Source of the DNA: Parvularcula lutaonensis
GTDB taxonomy: Bacteria; Pseudomonadota; Alphaproteobacteria; Caulobacterales; Parvularculaceae
Direction of reading: 5' to 3'
DNA: 64,000 bases
NCBI RefSeq assembly: GCF_014651915.1
Contig: NZ_BMXU01000001.1
Coordinates: 744,001 to 808,000, forward strand
In this document: positions 30,663-39,275 of the stretch, piece by piece
How positions within the stretch are numbered: position 1 is the stretch's first letter
Layout: each line of letters opens with the position of its first letter
Notes under the pieces: generated by a model
What the model saw: the letters and a program-made list of their open reading frames with translations, nothing else
Told to the model about the DNA's origin: nothing
The model's database searches: none
Program-made: the position numbers and the translations under genes

Positions 30663-30689
30663 GCGGCGCGGTTGACGAAACCGCGCCGC
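30663..30689 (+). terminator. Strong GC hairpin after the DJ-1 family gene
   Basis: An 11-bp perfect stem (30663-30673 with 30679-30689) and a five-base loop lie six bases after the stop at 30656. There is no T-run, so it is a candidate terminator or mRNA-stabilising hairpin rather than a classical intrinsic terminator. Confidence 0.45.
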
Positions 30690-30705
30690 GCGCCCACGCG
30701 AAGGG

Positions 30706-31416
30706 ATGGCTTCCCTCTTCGAAGAACTCGATTACGCGGCGACGCCCATCGGTCCGATCACCCTGCGCCGCCGTTTCGACCCGACGCTGCGAAAAGACGT
30801 CTTCGAAGTGAAGCTCGGCGAGGAGTTCCTGATGTCGAGTGCCTACACGGCGTCGGAGGTCGCGCTCTCGAAACTCGCGCTCGATCGCCTCGAAGGCGAG
30901 AACCTCGACATTCTCGTGGCGGGGCTGGGCCTCGGTTACACCGCCAAGACCGCCCTCGATGACCCCAAAACGGGCAAGCTCCTGATCGTGGAGTATCTCG
31001 AGCCGGTCATCGACTGGCACCGCAGGGGGCTTCTGCCGATGGGTACAGCCATCCCCGGCGATCCGCGCACGGAGTTCGTTCTCGGAGACTTCTTCAGGCT
31101 CGTAGAGGGGCAGCGCTTTGGCTCAGCCTCCGGCCCACAGAGCCTCGACGCCATCCTTGTCGACATCGACCACTCCCCTGAAGCCCTCCTCTCAGACCAC
31201 AGCAGGCCGTTCTACTCCAAGGAAAGCCTCGAAAGGCTCAGCACCATGCTCCGCCCCGGCGGCATTTTCGGTCTGTGGTCAGACGACCCACCAGACGAGC
31301 GCTTCACGCAGATCCTCGAAGCATCCTTCGGCAGCGCCACCGCCGAGCCCGTCACCATCGAACGCCCCCTCGCAGGCACCCCGATCATCCAGACGGTCTA
31401 CCTCGCTCAGACCTGA
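30706..31416 (+). CDS. Spermidine synthase-like (polyamine aminopropyltransferase fold) protein
   Basis: 236 residues. The Rossmann methyltransferase-like core has the nucleotide loop VAGLGLGYTAK near residue 70, IVEYLEPVI after strand 2 and DAILVDIDHSPE after strand 4, as in spermidine-synthase-like proteins. The N-terminal tetramerisation hairpin of true SpeE is short, and the aminopropyl-acceptor residues cannot be confirmed, so it may be a methyltransferase of unknown substrate. The ATG has AAGGG directly against it, poor spacing for a ribosome-binding site. A REP-like repeat follows the stop. Confidence 0.8.
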   Translation: MASLFEELDYAATPIGPITLRRRFDPTLRKDVFEVKLGEEFLMSSAYTASEVALSKLALDRLEGENLDILVAGLGLGYTAKTALDDPKTGKLLIVEYLEPVIDWHRRGLLPMGTAIPGDPRTEFVLGDFFRLVEGQRFGSASGPQSLDAILVDIDHSPEALLSDHSRPFYSKESLERLSTMLRPGGIFGLWSDDPPDERFTQILEASFGSATAEPVTIERPLAGTPIIQTVYLAQT

Positions 31417-31420
31417 CCCC

Positions 31421-31510
31421 GTAGGGCGGATTGCGAAGCCATCCGCCGTCCGATCTTTCCAGCAGCGCAGCGCGAGGGCCCACTGCGGTTGGCTCTGCAA
31501 TCCGCCCTAC
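31421..31510. repeat. REP-like palindromic element, inverted pair
   Basis: GTAGGGCGGATTGC at 31421-31434 and its exact complement GCAATCCGCCCTAC at 31497-31510 frame a 62-base centre. Inside the left arm GGCGGA (31425-31430) can also pair with TCCGCC (31442-31447). A single related copy lies at 32553-32579. The make-up is that of extragenic REP/BIME elements found between proteobacterial genes. Confidence 0.75.
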
Positions 31511-31573
31511 GCGCCCGCGACCTCTCATCGCCGAACAACGGGACTGCGACCGCCCATTGACTCACGTTTCGAC

Positions 31574-31585
31574 GTTTATCTAAAC
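31574..31585. promoter_or_regulatory. Candidate operator for the ArsR/SdpR-type repressor
   Basis: GTTTATCTAAAC is a perfect 5+5 palindrome with a two-base centre, in an AT-rich stretch 8 bases upstream of the ArsR-family start codon. ArsR-type repressors usually bind such palindromes over their own promoter. Confidence 0.45.
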
Positions 31586-31593
31586 ATCAAAAC

Positions 31594-31896
31594 ATGAGCA
31601 CGGTCTTCAAAGCCCTCTCGGACCCCACAAGGCGGAAAGTTCTCGAGCTTCTCCGCAAGGGCCCGATGTCCGCAGGGGACCTCGCGGACCACTTCTCAGT
31701 GTCCAAGGCGACCATGTCCTCGCACTTCGCGGTCCTCCGCGAGGCGGGCCTCGTCGTCTCGGAGAAGGACGGCAAGCAGGTCATCTACCACCTGCGCCTC
31801 ACCGTCCTCGAAGACGCGCTCTTCGAATTCACCCGCCTCTTCGGCTGGAGCCTTGCGCCTGCGGAAGAAAAACCGACAGAGAAGGAGACGCCATGA
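31594..31896 (+). CDS. ArsR-family repressor, SdpR-like
   Basis: 100 residues: FKALSDPTRRKVLELLRKGPMSAGDLADHFSVSKATMSSHFAVLREAGLV is a full winged-helix ArsR domain written here only in part by motif (LSDPTRR, SKATMSSHF, LREAGLV). No metal-binding Cys pair is present in the recognition helix, which points to the autorepressor SdpR group rather than arsenic sensing. The stop overlaps the next gene by ATGA. SdpR in Bacillus is controlled by sequestration at the membrane by SdpI, its operon partner. Confidence 0.9.
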   Translation: MSTVFKALSDPTRRKVLELLRKGPMSAGDLADHFSVSKATMSSHFAVLREAGLVVSEKDGKQVIYHLRLTVLEDALFEFTRLFGWSLAPAEEKPTEKETP

Positions 31897-32462
31897 CAAC
31901 GCCAGGCCGAGCATCCCTTATCGCAGGCGGCATCGTCCTCGCGCTCCTCGCGGCAGGCGTCGTCACGAAGCTCGGTATCGAGGGTGGCGACGGCGCGGCC
32001 CGCCTGGTCACGCTCAGCGCCTTCGGCCTTCTACTGGCCGTCCTCGGCAACCTCGTACCGAAGATCGCTCCGCCTGCGGACGGTGCCTCGGACCTCCGGC
32101 AGCGCAGCGCAGGCCGCACCCTCTTCCTGACGGGCCTCGCAGTCCTCGCGACGGCCCTCATCGCCCCGCCTGGCGCAGCCCTGGCAGCAGGTTCAGCCCT
32201 CGGCCTCCTCGGCCTCGCCTTCGCAGGCGGAACCATCTTCCTCAGCCGATCCAGAAAGGATCACACCACCATGTCGGAGAAACCATCCCCCATCAGCAGG
32301 GCCATCCTCCTCCTCTTCGTAGGCCTCGGAGGCGCCTTCGGGCTCATCATCCTCGACCGCCTCTTCGGCGACCAGGTCGCGCAGTGGAGCGCTGTCGTCT
32401 GGGTCCTGATCCTCGGCTTTGTCGCCGCGGCGACAACCACCGGCCTCCTCGGCAGGCGCTAG
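31893..32462 (+). CDS. SdpI-like membrane protein
   Basis: 189 residues with about five hydrophobic helices. The LLLAVLGNLVPKIAPP segment (about residues 47-62) resembles the GN-xx-P/GK motif of the SdpI family. The gene overlaps the SdpR-like repressor by four bases, the same order as sdpRI. A second part (from MSEKPSPISRAILLLF, about residue 127) looks like a separate two-helix unit and might be a distinct small gene starting at about 32271. No sdpABC toxin genes are in the window. Confidence 0.7.
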   Translation: MTTPGRASLIAGGIVLALLAAGVVTKLGIEGGDGAARLVTLSAFGLLLAVLGNLVPKIAPPADGASDLRQRSAGRTLFLTGLAVLATALIAPPGAALAAGSALGLLGLAFAGGTIFLSRSRKDHTTMSEKPSPISRAILLLFVGLGGAFGLIILDRLFGDQVAQWSAVVWVLILGFVAAATTTGLLGRR

Positions 32463-32552
32463 AAACCGGCTTCGACGGCTGGCCCCGGCCAGCGAGCCCC
32501 AGTCCAGCCGCCTCAGAGGCGCGACAACCGACCCGGCCTGACTCGCAGGACC

Positions 32553-32579
32553 GTAGGGCGGGAGGCCAAGCCATCCGCC
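32553..32579. repeat. Single REP-like element
   Basis: 27 bases that match the left half of the element at 31421-31447: GTAGGGCGG, a six-base variable centre, then AAGCCATCCGCC. The pair brackets the SdpR/SdpI-like operon. Confidence 0.65.
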
Positions 32580-32608
32580 ACCGCACTTCTCAATTCACCG
32601 CCGCTGCA

Positions 32609-32647
32609 GAACACTGCAAGAACATTCTTGATGTTCTTTTTCTGTTC
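32609..32647. promoter_or_regulatory. Two mirror-image LexA (SOS) boxes
   Basis: GAACACTGCAAGAAC at 32609-32623 is GAAC-N7-GAAC, the box read on the minus strand; GTTCTTTTTCTGTTC at 32633-32647 is GTTC-N7-GTTC. They are nine bases apart and point away from each other, giving GAAC-N7-GAAC-N9-GTTC-N7-GTTC. The second ends 16 bases before the ATG of the EndoIII-like gene, so bound LexA would cover its promoter. Confidence 0.75.
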
Positions 32648-32663
32648 CCTTAGTCTCCGCACC

Positions 32664-33407
32664 ATGCAAGCGCCACTGACCTTCGCCGTCGACAACCGCC
32701 TTCCGGAGATCCTCGAACGGGTGCTCCAGCTTCTGCCCAAGCAGCGCCCGGTCGCGGACACCAATCCGCTGGACCAGTTGCTCTACGGCGTCGTGGCCCA
32801 GGGGCTTTCGTCCGCTGGTGCCACGGCCTGCTTCCGACGGGTGAAAGAGCGTTTCCCCAGCTTCGTGTCCCTGCGCGATGCCGAACCCGAGACTCTCCGC
32901 AGCCTGATGGTGGGGGTGCCGTCCGCGGCACTCAAGGCCGCCGCGATCCCGGACATCCTCCGGCTGATCGAGGAGGCTTTCGGCAGTCTTTCCCTCGAGC
33001 CGCTGTCCCGGCTCGACCAGGAGCTGGCCTTGCGCTTTCTCACCCGCCTGCCTCGGGTGACCGAAGAGATCGCCGTGTCGGTGCTCCGTTTCACGGGCAC
33101 CGACCGGCTGGTCCTTCACATAGACAGGGATGTCGCGCGGCCCCTCCGCCGCCTCGGCCTCGCCGAGCCCGGCGCGCCGCTCTCCGCCCTGCCGCGTCAG
33201 TTGATCGAGCGCTCACCGGTCGCGTGGCGCTCAGAGGATTTCGCAGCCCTCAGCCGCGGTCTCACCCGCGTTGCTGATCGCTTCTGCCACCAGGGTCGGC
33301 CCGATTGCTCGAGCTGCCCGCTGGCGAGCCTCTGTCCGGCTGCGGAGAAAACCGAAGGGAAAGTCGTCACCTTCCCCTTTGGCAAGCGAAAGGCCAGCCT
33401 CGCCTAG
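32664..33407 (+). CDS. Endonuclease III-like Fe-S HhH-GPD protein with altered active site
   Basis: 247 residues from the ATG at 32664. The Fe-S motif is complete: Cys-x6-Cys-x2-Cys-x5-Cys within FCHQGRPDCSSCPLASLC (about residues 206-223). The helix-hairpin-helix that reads LPGVGRKTA in EndoIII is LPRVTEEIA here, losing both Gly and the catalytic Lys. The general acid/base Asp seems kept (HIDRDVAR in place of VDTHxxR). Loss of Lys suggests no beta-lyase activity; it may be a monofunctional glycosylase like MutY, or a DNA-binding protein. No ribosome-binding site is evident. A double LexA box precedes it, and its stop shares CTAG with the convergent gene. Confidence 0.85.
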   Translation: MQAPLTFAVDNRLPEILERVLQLLPKQRPVADTNPLDQLLYGVVAQGLSSAGATACFRRVKERFPSFVSLRDAEPETLRSLMVGVPSAALKAAAIPDILRLIEEAFGSLSLEPLSRLDQELALRFLTRLPRVTEEIAVSVLRFTGTDRLVLHIDRDVARPLRRLGLAEPGAPLSALPRQLIERSPVAWRSEDFAALSRGLTRVADRFCHQGRPDCSSCPLASLCPAAEKTEGKVVTFPFGKRKASLA

Positions 33408-34174
33408 GCCCTGCCCGTCAGGACACCGCGAAGGATCGCCAGCTTCTGGCCCAGCGGATTCTTGATGCGGATCACCCGCTCGCCTTGCGCCTTCGTCAGG
33501 CGCAGCGGCAGCGCCGGCAGCGGAAGCTCCTTATCCCGACGGCTTGCGCGGTAGGATAGAATGGCCTGTGCCAACTCCGCTTCCAGGGTCTTGCTCCGCC
33601 CCAAGGCACGCGAGAACCGGCGCGCGGGCGGCTCCACACCGTCCTCGCCAGGCAGGGCGTCGCCGTCGGGCGCGCTGCGGCTGAGCGCGTGAAGGACGAG
33701 GCCATCGCCGCCGCCGGGCGTCCCTGCAAGCGCGCCGAGCGTTTCAGCCAGCGCGCCATAAACCGGACGCCGCACCTCAAGCGCTGCCTCGATCGAGCTG
33801 TCGGTGCCGTGGGAAAGGAAAGCCTCCATCCCGTCGATCACCTGCTCCAGCCTGGCGCGAAGCTCGACATGCGGACGAAGCGTCGTCGCCAGCGCCCCGA
33901 CCCCCGGATGCTCGCGCACAGCGCCATCGCTGAACACCTCGTCCAGCGCCTCGCGCCACCATTGGAGCCTGATCCGCCCGAGCATGCCATTTGACACCCG
34001 CCCCGGCGCGCCGATCGCCTCGGCGGCAAAAGCGAGGACGGCCAGCCAACCGCCCCGTGCCTCGTCGGGCACATAAGGAAGAACAAGAGCCCAGTCCGGC
34101 TCAAACGCCTCCACCTGCGCGAGCAGGTAGGAGGCATCCTGAGGATCGAGCGGAGAAAACCCCTCCGGCTTCAC
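33404..34174 (-). CDS. Squalene/phytoene synthase-family protein, NDUFAF6-like
   Basis: 256 residues from the GTG at 34174, whose GTGA overlaps the secF stop. Family features include WALVLPYVPDEARGGWLAVLAFAAEA and RLQWWREALDEVF. The two Asp-rich motifs that bind prenyl diphosphates in true synthases are not evident (the first region reads RLQWWREALDE), as in the mitochondrial complex I assembly factor NDUFAF6 and its alphaproteobacterial relatives downstream of secDF. A role in respiratory assembly is possible; carotenoid or hopanoid synthesis is less likely. Confidence 0.8.
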   Translation of the reverse strand: MKPEGFSPLDPQDASYLLAQVEAFEPDWALVLPYVPDEARGGWLAVLAFAAEAIGAPGRVSNGMLGRIRLQWWREALDEVFSDGAVREHPGVGALATTLRPHVELRARLEQVIDGMEAFLSHGTDSSIEAALEVRRPVYGALAETLGALAGTPGGGDGLVLHALSRSAPDGDALPGEDGVEPPARRFSRALGRSKTLEAELAQAILSYRASRRDKELPLPALPLRLTKAQGERVIRIKNPLGQKLAILRGVLTGRA

Positions 34175-35151
34175 GGCCGGGCGTCGGCCGTGGCCGGCGT
34201 CTTGTTCTCCGACCAATCCCGCTTCACCCCCGTCGAGACGAGCAGCGGCGCCGCGATGAACACGGTCGAATAGGTGCCGACCAGCACGCCCCAGATCAGC
34301 GCAAAGCTGAACCCGCGGAGGACCTCGCCGCCAAACAGGAACAGCGAAACCACCGCCAGGAGGGTCGTCAACGAGGTCATGATCGTCCGCCCGAGGGTCT
34401 GGTTGATCGACAGGTTGATCACGTCACGCAAGGGCATCGCCTTGTACTTGCGCAGGTTCTCCCGGATCCGGTCGTAAATGACGACCGTGTCGTTCATCGA
34501 ATAGCCGATGATCGTCAGCAGCGCCGCGATGATGGCCAGCGTGAACTCGAACTGCGTGACGCAGAACACGCCGATGGTCAGGATGACGTCGTGGGTCAGG
34601 GCGAGGATCGCGCCGATCGAGAACTGCCACTCGAAGCGGAACCAGATATAGGCGAGCATGAGCAGGATCGCGACGACCAGCGCGGTGACCCCGGCCTGAA
34701 CCAGCTCCCCGGAGACCGTCGGCGTCACCGAGTCCACCCGGCGCATCTCGATGTCGGCTCCGAGGGCTTGGCGCAGGGCTTCCTGCACTTCGCCGGCGAC
34801 GGCGGCCTGCCGTTCCTGGCCACCCTGCTCTTCAGTGATCGCCTCGACCGCGACCACAATGCCATCCGCGGCGCCAGCGGTTCCGCCGATCGACTGCACC
34901 TGCACATCGCCAAGGCCAAGGGCTCCCACGGCGCTGCGCGCGGCGCTCAGGCTCTGGTCATCGAAGGTCTCGCCGGGTGGCGGCCCCACCTCGACAGTCA
35001 CCCCGCCGCGGAAGTCGATGCCGAAATTGAGGCCCAAGGTGAAAAAGGCCGTGATCGAACCAATGATCGCCAGCGCGCTGATGACCTGCGCAATGCGACG
35101 GTACTTGATGAAGTCGATCTTCGTGTCGGACGGGATCAGCTGAAGTGCCAT
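34171..35151 (-). CDS. secF: SecF: protein translocase subunit
   Basis: 326 residues from the ATG at 35151. A first helix (ISALAIIGSITAFFTLGL) is followed by NFGIDFRGGVTVEV, the periplasmic domain and five more helices, with GYSMNDTVVIYDRIRENL (about residue 215), the SecF RND signature with the key Asp. With SecD it uses proton-motive force to complete Sec export. It follows secD by 10 bases. Confidence 0.97.
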   Translation of the reverse strand: MALQLIPSDTKIDFIKYRRIAQVISALAIIGSITAFFTLGLNFGIDFRGGVTVEVGPPPGETFDDQSLSAARSAVGALGLGDVQVQSIGGTAGAADGIVVAVEAITEEQGGQERQAAVAGEVQEALRQALGADIEMRRVDSVTPTVSGELVQAGVTALVVAILLMLAYIWFRFEWQFSIGAILALTHDVILTIGVFCVTQFEFTLAIIAALLTIIGYSMNDTVVIYDRIRENLRKYKAMPLRDVINLSINQTLGRTIMTSLTTLLAVVSLFLFGGEVLRGFSFALIWGVLVGTYSTVFIAAPLLVSTGVKRDWSENKTPATADARP

Positions 35152-35161
35152 GCCAGCCTCC

Positions 35162-36751
35162 TCAAATCGCCAGCGTCTTCGGGCGGGCCTTGAGGACGTA
35201 ATGGCCGGCGAAGATGCGGGTGATGACAAATGCAGTGAAAACGGAGGTGACGACGCCGATACCCAGCGTCACGGCGAAGCCGCGCACTGGCCCGGAGCCC
35301 AGCATGAACATGATGAACGCCGCGATCAGCGTCGTCAGGTTCGCGTCGATGATCGCTGACAGCGCATTGCGGTAGCCTGACTCGACGGCCGCCACCGGCC
35401 CTTTGCCGCTGGCCAGTTCCTCGCGGATCCGTTCGAAGATCAGCACGTTGGCGTCGACCGCCATGCCGATGGTCAGAACGATCCCCGCAATACCGGGAAG
35501 CGTCAGGGTCGCCCCAAGGAGCGACAGGGCGCCCGCGATCAGCAGGACATTGGCGAGAAGCGCGATGTCTGCGTAGATTCCGAACCGGCCATAGGTCACC
35601 GCCATGTAGATGATGACCAGGCCAAAACCGATCAGCAACGCGATCGTTCCCGCACGGACCGAGTCCGCGCCCAAGTTCGCGCCGACCGTCCGCTGGTCGA
35701 GAACCGTCAGCGGTGCAGGGAGCGCGCCCGACTTGATGAGAATCGCGAGCTCATTCGCTTCTTCAGGCGTGAACCGGCCGGTGATGCGGCCCGAACCGCC
35801 CAGGATCGGCGTCTGGATCGTCGGTGCCGAGATGATCTCGTCATCGAGGACGATGGCGAAGCGACGGCCAAGATTTTCACGCGTCACGTCGGCGAAGCGG
35901 CGTTGGCCCCGCGCGTCGAAGGCGAAGTTCACCTGGAAGCCGCCGCCGTCGGTGTTCGGCGTCGCCGACGCATCGGTAATCATGTCGCCGGTGATGTCAG
36001 CGGTTTCAAACAGCGCGAGCTGGCCGCCCGTATCGACATTGGGAAGCACGATCCGCCGCGGCGGGATGCGCCCTGCCGCGATATCGCTCGGGGAAACCGT
36101 GTCATCGACCATGTGGAAGGTCAGCTGGCCCGTTCGTCCGATCACGGACTTGAGGCGTTCGCTGTCGCCATCGCCCGGCACCTGCACCACGAGGCGGTCT
36201 TCGCCCTGGCGCTGGATCTGCGGCTCGGTCGTGCCGAGCGCGTCGATGCGGTTACGGACGGCGGTGATGGACGAGGTCACGGCATCGTCAATATAGAAGT
36301 CCTTCGCTTCTTCCGTCAGCGTGATCGAGAGGCGGCGATTGGCCTCGTCGGCGATGATCCGGGTGTCGCGGCCCGGCGCACCGGGTAGCGGGCGCGACAA
36401 GCGGCGCAGCCGTTGCTCGGCAGCCTTGAAGTCCTGCCCTTCCGGAATACGCATGGTGATCATGTCGCCTTCGCGGCGCAGCTCGGCAAAACGGATGCGC
36501 GGATTGGCGGTCCTGAATTGCCGGGTCACCTCACCGCGCAGGTTGTCGATCCGCGCGTCGATGACTTCCTCCGTACCCACACCGAGCAGGAGATAGGAGC
36601 CACCCTGCAGGTCGAGGCCCAGGGTCACGCCCGTGTCCGGAAAGCCGGGCACCGGTTTGTCCTTCGGGAAGAAGTTGGGAACCGTGACGTAGGCAGCGAG
36701 GGCTATCAGCACCGCGATGCCGATGATCTGCCAGCGGTTGAAGCGAAGCAA
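35162..36751 (-). CDS. secD: SecD: protein translocase subunit
   Basis: 529 residues. N-terminal helix (IIGIAVLIALAAYVTVPNFF), then GVTLGLDLQGGSYLLLGV, a periplasmic P1 domain, and the transmembrane block with GIVLTIGMAVDANVLIFERIREEL (about residue 425), the DAN/FERIxEE signature. It lies between yajC and secF in the standard order. Confidence 0.97.
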   Translation of the reverse strand: MLRFNRWQIIGIAVLIALAAYVTVPNFFPKDKPVPGFPDTGVTLGLDLQGGSYLLLGVGTEEVIDARIDNLRGEVTRQFRTANPRIRFAELRREGDMITMRIPEGQDFKAAEQRLRRLSRPLPGAPGRDTRIIADEANRRLSITLTEEAKDFYIDDAVTSSITAVRNRIDALGTTEPQIQRQGEDRLVVQVPGDGDSERLKSVIGRTGQLTFHMVDDTVSPSDIAAGRIPPRRIVLPNVDTGGQLALFETADITGDMITDASATPNTDGGGFQVNFAFDARGQRRFADVTRENLGRRFAIVLDDEIISAPTIQTPILGGSGRITGRFTPEEANELAILIKSGALPAPLTVLDQRTVGANLGADSVRAGTIALLIGFGLVIIYMAVTYGRFGIYADIALLANVLLIAGALSLLGATLTLPGIAGIVLTIGMAVDANVLIFERIREELASGKGPVAAVESGYRNALSAIIDANLTTLIAAFIMFMLGSGPVRGFAVTLGIGVVTSVFTAFVITRIFAGHYVLKARPKTLAI

Positions 36752-36763
36752 AGCGCTGCTCCC

Positions 36764-37126
36764 TTAGCTTTTCGTGTCGTTGGCAACCTCGGCCGGCTCG
36801 CCCTTGACGCGCACGTCGGCGAGAGTGGCCTTGATCACCTGGACCTCGACACCATCGGCGAGCTTGACGGTCACTTCGGGTCCATCGGAGACCTTGGTCA
36901 CCTTGCCGACCAGGCCGCCGGCGGTAACGACAGTGTCGCCGCGCTTCACGCCTTCGACCATCTGCTGGTGCTTCTTCCGGGCCTGCTGCTGGGGCCGGAT
37001 CAAGAGGAAGTAGAAGATCACGAAGATCAGAAGGAACGGGATCATCTGCGCGATAAGGCTGGGGGCGCCGGGGGCACCGGCATCCTGGGCTGCGGCCGTG
37101 CCGATGAAGAAGGTCAGAGCAAGCAT
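36764..37126 (-). CDS. yajC: YajC: preprotein translocase accessory subunit
   Basis: 120 residues: a single transmembrane helix (MIPFLLIFVIFYFLLIRP) followed by QQQARKKHQQMVEGVKRGDTVVTAGGLVGKV, the YajC signature. It is encoded 12 bases upstream of secD. An N-terminal extension (FFIGTAAAQDAGAPGA) of about 25 residues precedes the helix, common in alphaproteobacteria. Confidence 0.95.
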   Translation of the reverse strand: MLALTFFIGTAAAQDAGAPGAPSLIAQMIPFLLIFVIFYFLLIRPQQQARKKHQQMVEGVKRGDTVVTAGGLVGKVTKVSDGPEVTVKLADGVEVQVIKATLADVRVKGEPAEVANDTKS

Positions 37127-37174
37127 GAGGCGGGCTTTCGTTGTGTGAGAAAGATCGTTTCGGATCAGCGAGGG

Positions 37175-38032
37175 CTATAAGCTGCCCTTGGGGCGGACCG
37201 CAACCATCCGCGGGTGTCCCGCAGCGTCCTGTTTCGTCCCGACATCCCTGCCGGGCAGTGCATCGCGGTAGATCGCCTCGGCGCTCTCGCCCTGGTCATG
37301 GCCGATTTCGATGAAGGCGGACCCCGAAGGCGCGAGCATGTTGGCGATGACCTGGGCCACTTCGCGGTGGGCGTCGAGGCCGTCTTCGCCGCTGAAAAGC
37401 GCTTCCTGAGGTTCGTGATGCGCGACGCTGACAGGCAGCTCTGTGCCTCTGGGAATATAGGGCGGGTTCGAGAGGATCAGGTCAAAGAGCTGCCCGCGCA
37501 GCATCACAGGCGCTTCGGAAAAGCGCATCTTCTGCAGCTCCGATCGGTCAGCGACGCGCAGGGCCTGCCTGTTCCGCTCCGCGATCAGGAGTGCCTCACC
37601 GCTGGCATCGATTCCGATACCGGTCGCCTCGGGGATCTCGAGCAGTGCGGAGAAGAGAAGACAGCCCGAGCCTGTCCCGAGGTCCAAAATTCGCCGGGCA
37701 TGGAGGTGCTGGCACGCATCGATCAACATTTCGGTCTCGGGCCGCGGGATGAGCACGCCCGGCCCCACCGAGAAGTCGCGGCCATAAAATTCCTGCCGCC
37801 GCGTGATGTAGGCGACCGGCTCTCCTTCCCGCCGCCGCTTCAGATAGCCCGCATAGCGGTCGAGCACGTCGTCCGGCACGACATCGTTCCCATGGGCGAT
37901 CAGCGCTGCGTGGTCGTAGCCTGAGGCCAGCATCATCAGGACCCGCGCGTCGAGGTCAGGGGTCGGCGACTCCCTCAGCCGCCGCCGCCCGCGCGCCAGC
38001 GCATGGGCGTAGGTCTCTTTGCGGAACATCAT
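37175..38032 (-). CDS. prmC: PrmC: N5-glutamine methyltransferase of release factors
   Basis: 285 residues. The SAM site [16 protein letters not shown] (about residue 115) and the diagnostic LILSNPPYI (NPPY, about 187), which positions the Gln of the release-factor GGQ motif, are present. The ATG overlaps the prfA stop by ATGA, so the enzyme and its substrate are made from one transcript. Confidence 0.97.
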   Translation of the reverse strand: MMFRKETYAHALARGRRRLRESPTPDLDARVLMMLASGYDHAALIAHGNDVVPDDVLDRYAGYLKRRREGEPVAYITRRQEFYGRDFSVGPGVLIPRPETEMLIDACQHLHARRILDLGTGSGCLLFSALLEIPEATGIGIDASGEALLIAERNRQALRVADRSELQKMRFSEAPVMLRGQLFDLILSNPPYIPRGTELPVSVAHHEPQEALFSGEDGLDAHREVAQVIANMLAPSGSAFIEIGHDQGESAEAIYRDALPGRDVGTKQDAAGHPRMVAVRPKGSL

Positions 38033-39105
38033 GATGGGTCGTCGTTCATCGCAGCCAGCCTCTCCGTCTGGTCCTGCAAGATCAGTGCATCGATGAGTTC
38101 ATCAAGGGCCTCCCCGGCAATGATCTTGTCGAGCTTGTGGAGCGTCAGGCCAATCCGGTGGTCCGTCACCCGGCTCTGCGGGAAGTTGTAGGTGCGGATC
38201 CGCTCCGAGCGGTCGCCCGAGCCGACCTGGCTCTTGCGGTCTGCGGAGCGCTCGGCGTCGATCCGGGCCCGCTCGGCGTCATAGAGCCGGGCGCGGAGGA
38301 CCTTCATCGCCTTTTCGCGGTTCTTGTGCTGCGATTTCTCGTCCTGCTGGCTGACCACGACCCCCGTGGGCAGGTGCGTGATGCGCACGGCGGAGTCCGT
38401 CGTGTTCACGGACTGGCCGCCGGGACCGGATGCGCGGAAAACATCGATCCTGAGATCACCTTCATTGATCTGGATGTCGACATCCTCGGGCTCCGGCAGG
38501 ACGGCGACCGTCGCAGCCGAGGTGTGGATGCGCCCCTGCGTTTCCGTCTCCGGGACCCTCTGCACCCGGTGGACGCCGCTCTCGAATTTCAGGCGGCCGA
38601 AGACATTGTCGCCCTGGATCGAGGCCTGGATCTCCTTGTAGCCGCCGACGCCGCTCTCGGAGGCTTCCAGCACCTCGACCTTCCAGCCCTTGTCGGCGGC
38701 GTAGCGCTGGTACATCCGGAACAGGTCGCCTGCGAAGAGCGCGGCCTCGTCCCCGCCAGTGCCGGCCCGCACCTCGAGGATGACCGGTGCGTTGTCCGCC
38801 TTGTCCTTCGGCAACAGCATGATCTGCAGCCGCTCTTCGAGGGCGGGAATCCGCTCTTTGAGGGTCGCCACCTCCTCCCGCGCCATCTCCGCCATGTCGG
38901 CGTCGTCGCCAGCAGCCATCTCCTCGGCGTCTGCCAGCTCCTTCCGGGCCGCCGTCAGTTCCCGCGCCGCATCGGCAATCGGCTTCAGCTCGGCATGCTC
39001 CTTGGAGAGCTTGACGATCGCGTCCGCGTCCGAGGCGGTCTGCATCTCTTTTTCGACGGCATCAAATCGGGCGATGACGGCGTCGAGCTTGTCCTGAGGA
39101 ATCAT
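38029..39105 (-). CDS. prfA: Peptide chain release factor 1
   Basis: 358 residues, standard length. The peptidyl hydrolysis motif is in [15 protein letters not shown] (about residue 230) and the anticodon-like region [24 protein letters not shown] (about 195) is typical of RF1. It reads UAA and UAG, relevant to the amber-split gene at 7187-7185. It is the first gene of the prfA-prmC-yajC-secDF string. Confidence 0.97.
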   Translation of the reverse strand: MIPQDKLDAVIARFDAVEKEMQTASDADAIVKLSKEHAELKPIADAARELTAARKELADAEEMAAGDDADMAEMAREEVATLKERIPALEERLQIMLLPKDKADNAPVILEVRAGTGGDEAALFAGDLFRMYQRYAADKGWKVEVLEASESGVGGYKEIQASIQGDNVFGRLKFESGVHRVQRVPETETQGRIHTSAATVAVLPEPEDVDIQINEGDLRIDVFRASGPGGQSVNTTDSAVRITHLPTGVVVSQQDEKSQHKNREKAMKVLRARLYDAERARIDAERSADRKSQVGSGDRSERIRTYNFPQSRVTDHRIGLTLHKLDKIIAGEALDELIDALILQDQTERLAAMNDDPS

Positions 39106-39275
39106 CCGCTGCGCTTAGAGCGATGCGCACGCGCTGTCAGCACAGGAAACCGGCGTGCTGGCACTCGCGGGTTTGCCACAGTCCGCAGCAGCGGTCGGTG
39201 CGAAGCTCCTGAGAGGGTTTTCAGCATCTCCAAGAGCACCGCGGCGGGCGCAGGCCTCGCCCAGCCTTCCGCGGG

